Positions 1 to 7,999 are shown, counted from the first letter of the stretch. The stretch: DNA of 64,000 nt from Mycolicibacterium sarraceniae (GCF_010731875.1 NZ_AP022595.1:868001-932000); one strand, 5' to 3'. The notes: generated from the letters alone by a model not told the origin. Translations and numbers: made by a program.

Positions 1-1
1 C

Positions 2-472
2 CAAGAAGCCTTTCGGGATGTCATGGATGTCAACGTGACTGGGACGTGGAACACCGTGATGGCCGGTGCACCATCAATGGTCGAGGCCGGTCGCGGAGGA
101 TCGATCATCCTGATCAGCTCGGCGGCCGGTATCAAGCTGCAGCCGTTCATGGTGCACTACACCACCAGCAAGCATGCGGTCACGGGCATGGCCAGGGCAT
201 TCGCCGCCGAACTCGGCAAGCACAACATCAGGGTGAACAGCGTGCACCCCGGACCGGTCAACACCGATATGGGTACCGGCGACATGGTGGCAGAACTCGG
301 CAAGGCGATGGAAACCAACCCGGCGCTGAGCAACATGATGCTGCCGTTCCTGCCGATTTACATCGCCGAGCCGGAAGACATCGCCGACGCGGTGTGCTTC
401 CTGGCCAGCGACGATGCGAAACTGATTACCGCTGAGGCGATTTCAGTGGATCAGGGCTCGACGAAGTACTAA
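2..472 (+). CDS. SDR family oxidoreductase, mycofactocin-coupled type (5' end cut by window edge)
   Basis: C-terminal about 156 residues of a short-chain dehydrogenase/reductase; the Rossmann N-terminus lies outside the window. The NVTG segment is followed by the catalytic Ser (IISSAAG context), then Tyr and Lys in the order YTTSK, and by the HPGPVNTDM substrate/cofactor loop. The late region (IAEPEDIADAVCFLASDDAKLITAEAISVDQG) is normal for the classical family. The HPGPVNTDMG pattern and the long insert before the C-terminus resemble the mycofactocin-dependent subfamily of mycobacteria; that assignment is inferred. Substrate unknown. Confidence 0.85.
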   Translation, partial: QEAFRDVMDVNVTGTWNTVMAGAPSMVEAGRGGSIILISSAAGIKLQPFMVHYTTSKHAVTGMARAFAAELGKHNIRVNSVHPGPVNTDMGTGDMVAELGKAMETNPALSNMMLPFLPIYIAEPEDIADAVCFLASDDAKLITAEAISVDQGSTKY

Positions 473-486
473 AGGTTCTGGTAAGG

Positions 487-512
487 AAGGCCGCCTGATC
501 GGCCGCGGCCTT
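487..512. terminator. GC-rich hairpin between convergent genes
   Basis: Arms AAGGCCGC and GCGGCCTT pair perfectly over 8 bp around a 10-nt loop, just after the SDR stop at 472 and before the convergent phosphotransferase stop. There is no U-tract. It could act as a bidirectional terminator, which is inference. Confidence 0.4.
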
Positions 513-563
513 ACCCGTGCGACCACTTCGAAGTCTGGCCAGGGGGCGACTGTGGTGATAGGG

Positions 564-1637
564 CTAGCTTGTAATCAGCTCGAGTGTGCCCAGATCGCGG
601 ATGGCTGCGCAGCCCCGGCGCAGCATCGCGGCCATCATGTCGTCACCGCGTTCGGTTTCAACCGCGAACGCACAGCCCAGCGCGGAGATCAGCGGCACCT
701 GGATCATCCCCAGAAGGTAGTCATGCCAGCAAGTTTCCACGTCGTAGTCACTCACCCCGGTGTCGATCAGCGCGCGGTGATACTCGGCAACGAGGCCCTT
801 TTCGGCCCTGGCCCGCAAGCCCGGTTCCAGGCTTGTCCCGGTGAAGTACGCCAGGTCGCGGCCGGCCAGCCCAACCCCCAGGGTCTGCCAATCGACCACG
901 CTGACCCGCTCACCGTCGAAGAGCAGGTTGTCCAGGCGGTAGTCGCCGTGCAGCAGGGCGAAGCGCTCCGGCGCGTTCAGCAGCCATGGCGTCACCAGAT
1001 CCATTGCTGCAAAAAGTGTTTCGGCGTCCTCGGGGTTCAGCCGCTCGCCGAGTTTCTCGACCGTGATGCCGGCGGCCATCTTGGCGATGTCACCGAGACC
1101 GCGGATAGCGTCCTCACCGATGACCGTCATCACCAACCCGGGGAAGGTCTGCCAACGTTGGTCACACCACGTCGGACCATGCAGGCCGGCCAGTGCCCGC
1201 ACCGCAAGGCGAGCCTCGGGCAGGTCGCAGCCGGCGATCTGGTCGCCCTGGACAGCCGGCGCCTGGTCGGCGAGCAGTAGTGCATAACTGGCTCCCTCGT
1301 CGGCGATATCGACGTGGAAGCACTGCGGAATCGGGATCGTCACCGCCTCGGCGACGGACTGGTAGAACGCGCACTCGCTGCGGTAGCCGAGCGTCACCCG
1401 GTCTCGCACCGCGTCGTCGCCGGCGGGCAGTTTCAGGATGAAGCTGGCGGGCAGATCGTCAGCGGGGGTGGCGTAGGTGGCCTTGATGCGGAAGGTGGCG
1501 CCCGTCTGGCCCGTGCCCACCGGCGTCACCTCCACGGTCTCCACCTCGACGGGTGCGCCGGGGCGGCTGAGGATCCCGGCCAGCCAGGCGCCGGTGACAT
1601 CAGACGGGTAGCGGGGAATCGCGGTCGCGGCGCTCAT
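564..1637 (-). CDS. Phosphotransferase family protein (aminoglycoside phosphotransferase/choline kinase fold)
   Basis: 357 residues. The protein-kinase-like APH fold is recognised from the catalytic loop HGDYRLDNLLFD (His-Gly-Asp, with Asn five residues after the Asp) and the metal-binding VVDWQTLG segment (DFG equivalent), at about residues 230-260. An early glycine-rich segment (GTGQTGATFRIKA) and a following lysine (FILKLPAG) match the nucleotide site. The substrate is unknown; mycobacterial relatives occur near lipid and acyl-CoA genes. The ATG at 1637 overlaps the stop of the broken SDR gene upstream (ATGA), so the two were once translationally coupled. Confidence 0.85.
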   Translation of the reverse strand: MSAATAIPRYPSDVTGAWLAGILSRPGAPVEVETVEVTPVGTGQTGATFRIKATYATPADDLPASFILKLPAGDDAVRDRVTLGYRSECAFYQSVAEAVTIPIPQCFHVDIADEGASYALLLADQAPAVQGDQIAGCDLPEARLAVRALAGLHGPTWCDQRWQTFPGLVMTVIGEDAIRGLGDIAKMAAGITVEKLGERLNPEDAETLFAAMDLVTPWLLNAPERFALLHGDYRLDNLLFDGERVSVVDWQTLGVGLAGRDLAYFTGTSLEPGLRARAEKGLVAEYHRALIDTGVSDYDVETCWHDYLLGMIQVPLISALGCAFAVETERGDDMMAAMLRRGCAAIRDLGTLELITS

Positions 1638-2219
1638 GGTGTCGGTTGCCTTCTGTCGGTGCGTTGTTGGTTCACGAACCGCTCAGCCATCCGGTTGAGC
1701 AAGCCGGGCACCAGGCGAGCGAAAAGCCATGCCATACGGGCCTGACGCGGTGCGACCAGGAGGGCCTTGTTGCGTTCGATCGCCCGCAGCGTATCGGCGG
1801 CCAGCTGATCAGGGCTATAGAACGTCTCACTGCGCTGGCCCAACCGATAGAACTCGTGGCCGTTGAAATCGCCGAGCCAGCCCTTGTCGAGGATCGGGGT
1901 GTCCACAGTCGATGATGGCCCGGAAGTCCTCGACGGGTTGTTCGGTGATGCGACCGAAGCCGTCGATTCCGGCGGTGTTCACGACGATGTCGAACGGCCG
2001 GGTGCGCTCGAAGAGCGCGGCGACGCTGGCTTCGTCGGCCATGTCCACTCTGGCCGCGTCATGTGGTGCGCCGAGATCGGCTGCGCGCTCGGTCGCTCCG
2101 TCGGCGTTGCGGTCGGCGATGGTGACCTGCCGCCCGCCGGCGGCCAGTCCTTGGGCCACCGCCCAGCCGATCGCTGATGCGCCGCCGATGACCACCGCTC
2201 GTTGCGCTGCTTTTCCGAC
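1634..2219 (-). pseudogene. SDR pseudogene: internal deletion plus frameshifts
   Basis: Two SDR pieces lie in different frames. The upstream piece (about 2217-1905) has a Rossmann start (VVIGGASAIGWAVAQGL) and the NTAG strand. The downstream piece (1906-1634) starts at the DTPILDKG loop that follows the catalytic site and runs to the C-terminus. The roughly 80 codons between them, including the catalytic Ser-Tyr-Lys, are gone. The only ATG in register at 2219 is also one base out of frame with the Rossmann strand, so a second lesion sits right after the start. Its stop overlaps the downstream phosphotransferase start. Confidence 0.8.
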
Positions 2220-2352
2220 ATCCGGCCTCCGGTGGACGCTCGTGCGGCCCGCTCATGTCGAGCTAACGGTGCATACGGCAAGAGTTGTAGTAGGTCAACA
2301 GGCGGTGGTCGAGTGAAAGGAAACAGCCCGCCGGAAGCCGGAAGCAGACTTG

Positions 2353-2390
2353 AGTGGCCAGGGCCGGGATCGAACCAGCGACCTTCCGCT
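2353..2390. repeat. Left attachment-like copy of the tRNA-Phe 3' end
   Basis: 38 nt identical, with one mismatch (A for G), to the 3' part of tRNA-Phe at 7565-7602 and in the same orientation. It covers the acceptor 3' strand, T arm, variable loop and part of the anticodon stem. The 5' half of a tRNA is missing, so this is not a gene. It looks like the att copy left by site-specific integration into tRNA-Phe. Confidence 0.8.
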
Positions 2391-2477
2391 AGGTGGCGGC
2401 ACGCTCTTTCAGACACGGTGATCTAATTCGGGTCAGGGTGTGTGTGAGCTGCACATATGATGCCTATACGTTTAATG

Positions 2478-2509
2478 GCATCACTTATGACCCTAAGTGA
2501 TGCTATCAT
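2478..2509 (+). promoter_or_regulatory. Palindromic operator and leaderless -10 box of the fic gene
   Basis: A perfect 10-bp inverted repeat (GCATCACTTA at 2478-2487 and TAAGTGATGC at 2494-2503, 6-nt spacer) is followed at once by TATCAT (2504-2509). Six bases later comes the GTG at 2516. A TANNNT box 6-8 nt before the start codon is the usual mycobacterial leaderless promoter. The palindrome therefore covers the -35 to -10 region, and a bound protein should repress. The Fic protein's own C-terminal winged helix is a candidate ligand; this is inference. Confidence 0.6.
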
Positions 2510-2515
2510 CCGATT

Positions 2516-3727
2516 GTGGCGTCACTTCCCGGCACGGCCATCGGTCACGAGAGATTGACGTGGCCCGCTTCGACGGAGGCCGGCTATGGGCTGGCCGATC
2601 TGCGCGCGGCGCAACGCCAAGCCGGCGAGTACGACGCCGCGATCCCCGCGGCGATCGCGGACCTCGAGGCTGACCTACCAGCCAACGTGCTTGCCAACGC
2701 CGACGAAGCCAGTCGAGAAATCGCGCGCTTCGACGCCGAACTTGGTCAAGAGATCGCCCCCTTCGCGTCGGTGCTGCTGCGATCGGAGTCCGCGGCGAGC
2801 TCCCACATCGAGAACCTCACCGCCTCCGCGCGCGCCATCGCCGAGGCTGAAGCTCTCGGCGGCGGCGGCGACGGCCGCCGCAACGCCACGCTGATCGTCG
2901 CCAATACCGAGGCGATGAAGGCCGCCATCGCACTGGCCGACGAACTCGAGGAGCACGCGATCCTTGCCATGCACGCGGCACTGATGCACGCGATCCGACC
3001 GTCCACGGCGGGCCGGTGGCGAACCGAGCAGGTCTGGATCGGCGGCGGCGCGTTCGGCCCCCGCGGCGCCGACTTCATCGCGCCTCACCACGAACGGGTT
3101 CAGCCCGCCATCGCCGACTTACTCGCGTACGCACGGCGCACCGATGTGCCCACGCTGCCCCAGATCGCGATCGCTCATGCCCAGTTCGAGACGGTCCACC
3201 CGTTCACTGACGGCAACGGCCGCACCGGGCGCGCGCTGGTGCAGGCGATGCTGCGAAACAAGCGGCTCACCCGTCAGATCACCGTTCCAGTCTCCGCGGG
3301 CCTTCTCTCCAACACCGGCGCCTACTTCCAAGCACTCGGTTCCTACCGAGACGGAGATCCCGCACCCATCGTCGAACAACTCTCATCCGCGGCGATCCTC
3401 GCCGTCGTCAACGGCCGTCACCTCGTCGGCGACCTCCGGAAGACCCGCGAACGTTGGAACGAACAAATCACGGCACGCCGGGACTCCGCCGTTCACCGCG
3501 TCGCGGATCTCCTTGTCCGACAACCCGTGTTCAACGCCCTGACGCTTCAGCGCGAACTCGGAATCACCACCGGCAACGCCCGCAGATACGTCGACCCTCT
3601 GGTCGAGGCAGGCGTGATCGTCGAGTTCACCGACCGCACCCGTAACCGCGCCTGGCGCGCACCTGAAATCCTCAGCGCCCTTGATGCATTCGCCGAGCGC
3701 GCAGGACGCCGCACCCTTGCGATGTGA
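2516..3727 (+). CDS. Fic family protein with N-terminal inhibitory helix and C-terminal winged HTH
   Basis: 403 residues. Fic_N-like region at about residues 30-110, containing the inhibitory motif S-x-x-x-E-N (Ser95 to Asn100, SSHIEN), so the protein should be self-inhibited (class II). The Fic core has the full active loop HPFTDGNGRTGR at 228-239, with catalytic His228. A winged helix-turn-helix (about 325-400) follows. Such enzymes transfer AMP from ATP to target-protein hydroxyls; the target here is unknown. GTG 2516 is chosen because the -10 box TATCAT lies 6 nt upstream. It is the first gene of the tRNA-Phe island and could act as an autoregulated toxin or defence effector. Confidence 0.9.
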   Translation: MASLPGTAIGHERLTWPASTEAGYGLADLRAAQRQAGEYDAAIPAAIADLEADLPANVLANADEASREIARFDAELGQEIAPFASVLLRSESAASSHIENLTASARAIAEAEALGGGGDGRRNATLIVANTEAMKAAIALADELEEHAILAMHAALMHAIRPSTAGRWRTEQVWIGGGAFGPRGADFIAPHHERVQPAIADLLAYARRTDVPTLPQIAIAHAQFETVHPFTDGNGRTGRALVQAMLRNKRLTRQITVPVSAGLLSNTGAYFQALGSYRDGDPAPIVEQLSSAAILAVVNGRHLVGDLRKTRERWNEQITARRDSAVHRVADLLVRQPVFNALTLQRELGITTGNARRYVDPLVEAGVIVEFTDRTRNRAWRAPEILSALDAFAERAGRRTLAM

Positions 3728-3810
3728 GCCACCTGATATCAGCCTCTTTACCGTGCCGAACTGCTGGTCTGTTCGACGATGAGACGGGGCAGTTCCAATT
3801 CCGCCTAGCC

Positions 3811-3822
3811 ACGTACGTACGT
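3811..3822. promoter_or_regulatory. Self-complementary 12-bp site upstream of the toxin-antitoxin pair
   Basis: ACGTACGTACGT is fully self-complementary and sits about 60 bp before the antitoxin start, in a 154-bp intergenic stretch. Ribbon-helix-helix antitoxins such as DUF1778 proteins bind palindromes in their own promoters, so it may be the TA operator. No direct proof in the sequence. Confidence 0.35.
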
Positions 3823-3881
3823 CCGCCGAACAGTGACGCAGTAGAAAGCCATGCAGGAGATCGAAGGAAGGAGGTCCAGCT

Positions 3882-4151
3882 GTGGCAGTCAAATCAAGGC
3901 GAATCGAGTTTCGCGCGGAGGAAGCCACCATGGACCGCATCCAGCGTGCCGCCAGCCTCGTCCACGAGCAGACCTCGGAGTTCGTGCGGAAAGCTGCAAT
4001 GCAACGCGCCGAAGATATCCTGCGCCAAGAGCTGGTGACAGTCATGGAGCCCGAGCAATTCGATGTCCTGATGGCCTCCCTCGATGCCGCCGACGCGGTG
4101 CCGCGGCTGGCGGCAGCCGCGCGCAAACCAGCCGTCTTCACAAGGCAGTGA
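3882..4151 (+). CDS. DUF1778 antitoxin (TacA-like, ribbon-helix-helix)
   Basis: 89 residues. The N-terminus (VKSRRIEFRAEEATMDRIQRAA) is the ribbon-helix-helix DNA-binding part. The helical C-terminal half, with SEFVRKAAMQRAEDIL, fits DUF1778, which wraps around and blocks a GNAT toxin. Starts at GTG 3882 behind a strong Shine-Dalgarno (GGAAGGAGG). Only 3 nt separate it from the acetyltransferase, the normal antitoxin-then-toxin order. It should neutralise the GNAT partner and repress the operon. Confidence 0.88.
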   Translation: MAVKSRRIEFRAEEATMDRIQRAASLVHEQTSEFVRKAAMQRAEDILRQELVTVMEPEQFDVLMASLDAADAVPRLAAAARKPAVFTRQ

Positions 4152-4154
4152 CCA

Positions 4155-4667
4155 ATGTTCGAGTCGGCGCGACTCAGCGACCATCACAGCCTCGAAGGGT
4201 TCGACTGCGGTAAGGAGTCGCTAGATGCCTGGCTCATCACTCAGGCCCGTCGCGCCGACAGCAGCGGGGTCGCGCACGTCTACGCGTGGACCCCGCTCGG
4301 GGAACGGAACGTCAGCGCCTATTTCGCCATCTGCCCTGCCGAAGTAATACGCAACGACGACGGCATAGCGGGATCCGTGGCCGGCGGCCATTCCCGCATA
4401 CCTGGCTATGTGATTGCCCGACTCGCGATCGACACGTCACTTCGGGGTCAGCGATACGGCGAGCAACTGCTCCTCGACGCGCTCGGCAAAGCCGTCGCCG
4501 CGTCGGAAATCGGTGGTGGCCGGCTCATCGTCGTCGATGCCATAGACGACGAGGCACAATCTTTCTACGAGCACTACCACTTCACTTCCGTCGGGAATCG
4601 CGAGCGTCGCCTGGTCATGAAGGTGTCCACAGCGGCGAAAGCGCTCGGGCAATGCTGGCGGGAGTGA
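4155..4667 (+). CDS. GNAT acetyltransferase toxin (TacT-like)
   Basis: 170 residues. The N-terminal pattern (LSDHHSLEGFDCGKESLDAWL) is typical of toxins paired with DUF1778. The acetyl-CoA loop is RGQRYGEQLL after the strand RLAIDTSL, and the C-terminal strand FYEHYHFTSV carries the conserved Tyr. Characterised members acetylate the amino group of charged tRNAs and stop translation. It immediately follows its antitoxin and lies 16 nt before the TOTE primase-helicase gene, so all three may share one transcript. Confidence 0.88.
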   Translation: MFESARLSDHHSLEGFDCGKESLDAWLITQARRADSSGVAHVYAWTPLGERNVSAYFAICPAEVIRNDDGIAGSVAGGHSRIPGYVIARLAIDTSLRGQRYGEQLLLDALGKAVAASEIGGGRLIVVDAIDDEAQSFYEHYHFTSVGNRERRLVMKVSTAAKALGQCWRE

Positions 4668-4683
4668 ACCCCTCTGCCGAAGA

Positions 4684-7071
4684 ATGTGCTGCACGAAGGA
4701 GTTGATCGTTAGCGGGGTCGAGGGTTTCCCTGGCGAGTTGGACGCGCTGCGGAGCGACAATGCGCGTTTGCGCCGTCTCCTGCAGCTGAGCGAGGAACAG
4801 GCACGTGCGGCCGCCAGTGACCAGGCGACGCTCACGGGAGCGCCAGCTTCACCGGTAACAATGGGTTCCAGCTCGGCCGAGAAGGTGCGGTTCTTTGTCG
4901 ATCTCTTCCGTTGTCGTACTGATGTTTACGCACTGCGCTGGGAGAACCGACGCGATGGGCGCTCGGGATGGAGTCCGGCGATCAAAGGCTATTGGCGCAA
5001 GGGCATGAATCGAGCCGATGCGCCCTACCTCCCCCTGACTCCGGAGGTCATCGATGCCCACCTGCGGGGCGAGGCGCATGTCGGCCTGTATCCGCTCGGC
5101 GATGACGACACCTGCTGGTGGGTCGCGGCGGACTTCGACAAGGAAGCCGCGATGCTCGACGCGCTCGCATACATGAAAGCGGCTCGCTCCTATGGGATTC
5201 CGGCTGCATTGGAGGTGTCGCAATCCGGGCGCGGAGCTCACGTCTGGATCTTCTTCGCTCATGCGATTTCAGCGTCGGCCGCCCGCGACGTCGCCACGAG
5301 TCTGCTGGCCGAGGCGTTTCGCCTGCGTGGCAGCATGCATCTGAGTAGCTACGACCGCTTGTTCCCATCTCAGGACGTGCATGCTGGGCGTGGGGTGGGC
5401 AATCTGATCGCCGCACCGATGAACGGGAAGCGCCGTCAACACGGCACTACCGTCTTCCTCGATCCCGCCACCTTGGAGCCATTCGAGGATCAGTGGGCCT
5501 ACCTGTCAAGCATCGCCCGATTATCCACCAAAGACGTGACCGCGCTGGCCCGCCAGCTTCCCGACCCGCAGATCGGCCACAACGTCCGGCGTCTGCAGTT
5601 ACCGACGTCGTCGCGGATCATCCCGCGGCCGGCGGCAATCGTGCGCGCAGAGTTCACTTCACGAGTCACCCTGACCGCCAACGATCTTGGCCCAGCGATG
5701 ATCTCAGCCGTCAAACACGCCGCATCGATACGCAACCCTGAATTCGACGCGCGCCAACGCGCGCGCCGCAGCACCTGGGACACTCCACGGTTCCTCCACA
5801 GTTACGACGAAACCACTGACGGTGATCTCGTCCTGCCCCGCGGTCTTCGTCCTCTACTGACCGAACTCGTTGAATCGGCCGACAGCACGCTTCACGTCGA
5901 CGACAAACGCATCCTCGGTCAACCCCACGCGTTCACCTGCAGCACGCCTTTGCGCACCGTTCAGACCACCGCACTGCACCAACTCCTCGAACAGGACACC
6001 AGCGTCCTGATCGCACCACCGGGCGCCGGCAAGACGGTCATCGCCTGCGCCGCAATCGAATCGCGGTCCACCTCGACCCTCGTCCTCGTTGACCGCAAAG
6101 CGCTGGCCGATCAATGGCGCGACCGGATCAGCAGCCACCTCGGTTTCAAGTGCGGTCAAATCGGAGGTGGGCGATCGAAGACCACGGGCATCCTCGACAT
6201 CGCCTTACTGCCAACACTCGTACGCCGCGATAATGTTGAAGACATCACCGCCGACTACGGATTCGTCATCGTGGACGAATGCCACCACGTGGCAGCTAGC
6301 GCATTCTTCGGCGTCCTGAGCCGGGTAGCCGCGCGGTACTGGCTCGGCCTGACCGCCACCCCAGAGCGTCGCGACGGGCTCGAAGACCTGATTTATCACC
6401 AACTCGGATCCCACCACGTGGCCATCGACCAGCCCACCACGGGACAACTCCCGGTCGACGGTTCCGACTTGATGACGCCCCACCCGGTACTGCACCTGCA
6501 TCCGACCGAATTCCAGTACCGAGGCGACGCTGACCCCTCCGCGCCCGGTGGAATGGCCGAAATCTACCGAGCCCTCGTCGCCGATCAACTACGGCTCGAC
6601 CAGATCGTCGACGACGTCCTCAGCGCCTCCCAAACCGGGGCCAACATCCTGGTGCTCACTACCTGGGTCGAACACCTCAACGCCATCACCGGCCGGCTTC
6701 GAGCCGCAGGAAAGTCCGTGACCGTCCTCAGCGGCGGAATGAAGGCAGGGGAGCGCCGCCAGATCACCGACCAACTTGCCAACCACACGCCCGAGTCGGA
6801 TCCACTCCTGATCGTCGGCACCAGTTCATTCATCGGGGAAGGCTTCGACTGCCCCGCCCTCGACACACTGTTCCTGGCTGCGCCGATCACCTTCAAGAAC
6901 CGCCTCGTGCAATACGTCGGTCGCATCACCCGTCCCCATCCCTCGAAGAGCACGGCAACCGTGCACGACTACCACGACGCAAACACCCCCGTCATAGCCT
7001 CATCGCTGAAGAAAAGAGCACCCGGCTACCTCCACATGGGCTTCCCCGACCCGCGCAAGATCAGCCGATAG
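4684..7071 (+). CDS. TOTE-type conflict protein: AEP primase domain fused to SF2 helicase
   Basis: 795 residues. A short N-terminal coiled coil (about 10-40, LRSDNARLRRLLQL) is followed by an archaeo-eukaryotic primase domain (about 55-265). Its metal acids are in VAADFD (147-152), a catalytic-type His186 follows SGRGA, and a further acid occurs in SSYDRLFPSQD (221-231). An SF2 helicase follows: Walker A APPGAGKT (444-451), DECHH (531-535), LTATPER (556-562) and motif VI QYVGRITR (743-750). This order matches proteins catalogued as TOTE conflict systems, thought to act against invading nucleic acids. ATG 4684 is used; little Shine-Dalgarno is visible. No separate nuclease is obvious. Confidence 0.85.
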   Translation: MCCTKELIVSGVEGFPGELDALRSDNARLRRLLQLSEEQARAAASDQATLTGAPASPVTMGSSSAEKVRFFVDLFRCRTDVYALRWENRRDGRSGWSPAIKGYWRKGMNRADAPYLPLTPEVIDAHLRGEAHVGLYPLGDDDTCWWVAADFDKEAAMLDALAYMKAARSYGIPAALEVSQSGRGAHVWIFFAHAISASAARDVATSLLAEAFRLRGSMHLSSYDRLFPSQDVHAGRGVGNLIAAPMNGKRRQHGTTVFLDPATLEPFEDQWAYLSSIARLSTKDVTALARQLPDPQIGHNVRRLQLPTSSRIIPRPAAIVRAEFTSRVTLTANDLGPAMISAVKHAASIRNPEFDARQRARRSTWDTPRFLHSYDETTDGDLVLPRGLRPLLTELVESADSTLHVDDKRILGQPHAFTCSTPLRTVQTTALHQLLEQDTSVLIAPPGAGKTVIACAAIESRSTSTLVLVDRKALADQWRDRISSHLGFKCGQIGGGRSKTTGILDIALLPTLVRRDNVEDITADYGFVIVDECHHVAASAFFGVLSRVAARYWLGLTATPERRDGLEDLIYHQLGSHHVAIDQPTTGQLPVDGSDLMTPHPVLHLHPTEFQYRGDADPSAPGGMAEIYRALVADQLRLDQIVDDVLSASQTGANILVLTTWVEHLNAITGRLRAAGKSVTVLSGGMKAGERRQITDQLANHTPESDPLLIVGTSSFIGEGFDCPALDTLFLAAPITFKNRLVQYVGRITRPHPSKSTATVHDYHDANTPVIASSLKKRAPGYLHMGFPDPRKISR

Positions 7072-7131
7072 AACCGCAGCACCGCCCTTGACGATCGGAC
7101 AAGCGCTGCGCAAGTGTGCGTCGTGCCCGGT

Positions 7132-7290
7132 GTGATCCGACGCAAGCTGCGGCTTGCCGATGTCCTTGCCTACCGCGAAGACCTTCACGCCCGGCGCAAC
7201 CGGTTCATCTCCGAAAGCTCGGCGGAGTTCGCGGATGCCGACGCCGACGAGGTCGCCGAGTTACTCACCGAGGTGAAACGTAAGCGTTGA
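7132..7290 (+). pseudogene. Remnant of an excisionase-family HTH antitoxin
   Basis: An open 52-codon stretch from GTG 7132 (KLRLADVLAYREDLHARRN, then an acidic tail) matches the C-terminal part of MerR/excisionase-like DNA-binding antitoxins, which end in a helix of this type (R-L-x-DVLAYR). The helix-turn-helix itself is missing upstream, and no partner PIN toxin follows before the tRNA. It is therefore probably debris of a second toxin-antitoxin locus or of a lost excisionase at the island's right end. Confidence 0.5.
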
Positions 7291-7564
7291 CCGTCCGCGG
7301 CGTCTGAAAAGTCGCCCACGTGTATGGCACCGCGTAGGACCTCACCGATATCCGTGCACGGCAAACGGCGTCGTAGCTTCCACGGCACCACGTCGCCAGT
7401 GCAGGCTTATGCGACTGAACCGTTCGGGTTAAGAGTCGGTTCCGTTGGCAACGGAATACCTTAATAGCGCGAACACGCGCGAGGTTCACTCAGCCTGCAT
7501 GCGCAGATGACATGGGCAGATTTACCTCGTTCGGGTAAACCACTTGTTACCAGGTGGTTCTAGA

Positions 7565-7602
7565 AGTGGCCAGGGCCGGGATCGAACCGGCGACCTTCCG
7601 CT
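7565..7602. repeat. Right attachment-like repeat within tRNA-Phe
   Basis: Right-hand copy of the 38-nt direct repeat at 2353-2390. Here the tRNA is complete, so this end is where the tRNA was rebuilt. Confidence 0.8.
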
Positions 7603-7640
7603 TTTCAGGCGGACGCTCGTACCAACTGAGCTACCTGGCC
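7567..7640 (-). tRNA. tRNA-Phe (GAA)
   Basis: 74 nt cloverleaf. The acceptor GGCCAGG pairs with CCTGGCC. The anticodon stem TCCGC/GCGGA encloses loop CTGAAAA with anticodon GAA. The T arm is GCCGG-TTCGATC-CCGGC. Its 3' end is duplicated at 2353-2390 and is the likely integration target. Confidence 0.95.
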
Positions 7641-7681
7641 GGAAGGCACTGTGTCCTAACCTAAGTGCCTCACCACATACA

Positions 7682-7758
7682 TGGCGACCCTGACGGGACT
7701 CGAACCCGCGACCTCCGCCGTGACAGGGCGGCGCGCTAACCAACTGCGCCACAGGGCC
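7682..7758 (-). tRNA. tRNA-Asp (GTC)
   Basis: 77 nt including an encoded CCA. The anticodon loop CTGTCAC carries GTC and is closed by CCGCC/GGCGG. The T loop is TTCGAGT. Confidence 0.95.
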
Positions 7759-7804
7759 TTGCTTTCCTGCGTTACTGCTCGCTCCGACTTAACGTCGTCA
7801 CGAG

Positions 7805-7877
7805 TACCCCCAACGGGATTCGAACCCGTGCTACCGCCGTGAAAGGGCGGCGTCCTAGGCCACTAGACGATGGGGGC
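7805..7877 (-). tRNA. tRNA-Glu (TTC)
   Basis: 73 nt. The acceptor GCCCCCA pairs with TGGGGGT (one wobble). Anticodon loop CTTTCAC carries TTC. T arm CGGG-TTCGAAT-CCCG. Confidence 0.95.
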
Positions 7878-7999
7878 CTGAACCGAATCACTCCGGGGTA
7901 CTCACAACGAGTGCACGTTAGAGCGTCGTTAGCTTAGGGCACGGCAGGCTCAATCCCAAAACCGGGCGGCCACACGCGAGGCAGTATTGTGTGCGTCGC

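Larger units (their letters stand above)
2353..7566. mobile_element. Genomic island integrated at tRNA-Phe, without integrase
   Basis: The segment is bounded by direct repeats of the tRNA-Phe 3' end, and the intact tRNA lies at the right edge, as expected for an element that rebuilds the tRNA on insertion. It carries a Fic protein, a DUF1778/GNAT toxin-antitoxin pair, a TOTE-type AEP primase-helicase and a truncated HTH antitoxin. No integrase, excisionase or phage structural gene is visible, so it is either a decayed remnant or a satellite mobilised in trans. Flanking genes are ordinary chromosomal ones. Confidence 0.75.

Noticed and set aside
2353..2424. A second tRNA-Phe gene
   Set aside because: Only the 3' part matches; the bases where the 5' acceptor and D arm should be do not pair, so it cannot fold as a tRNA.
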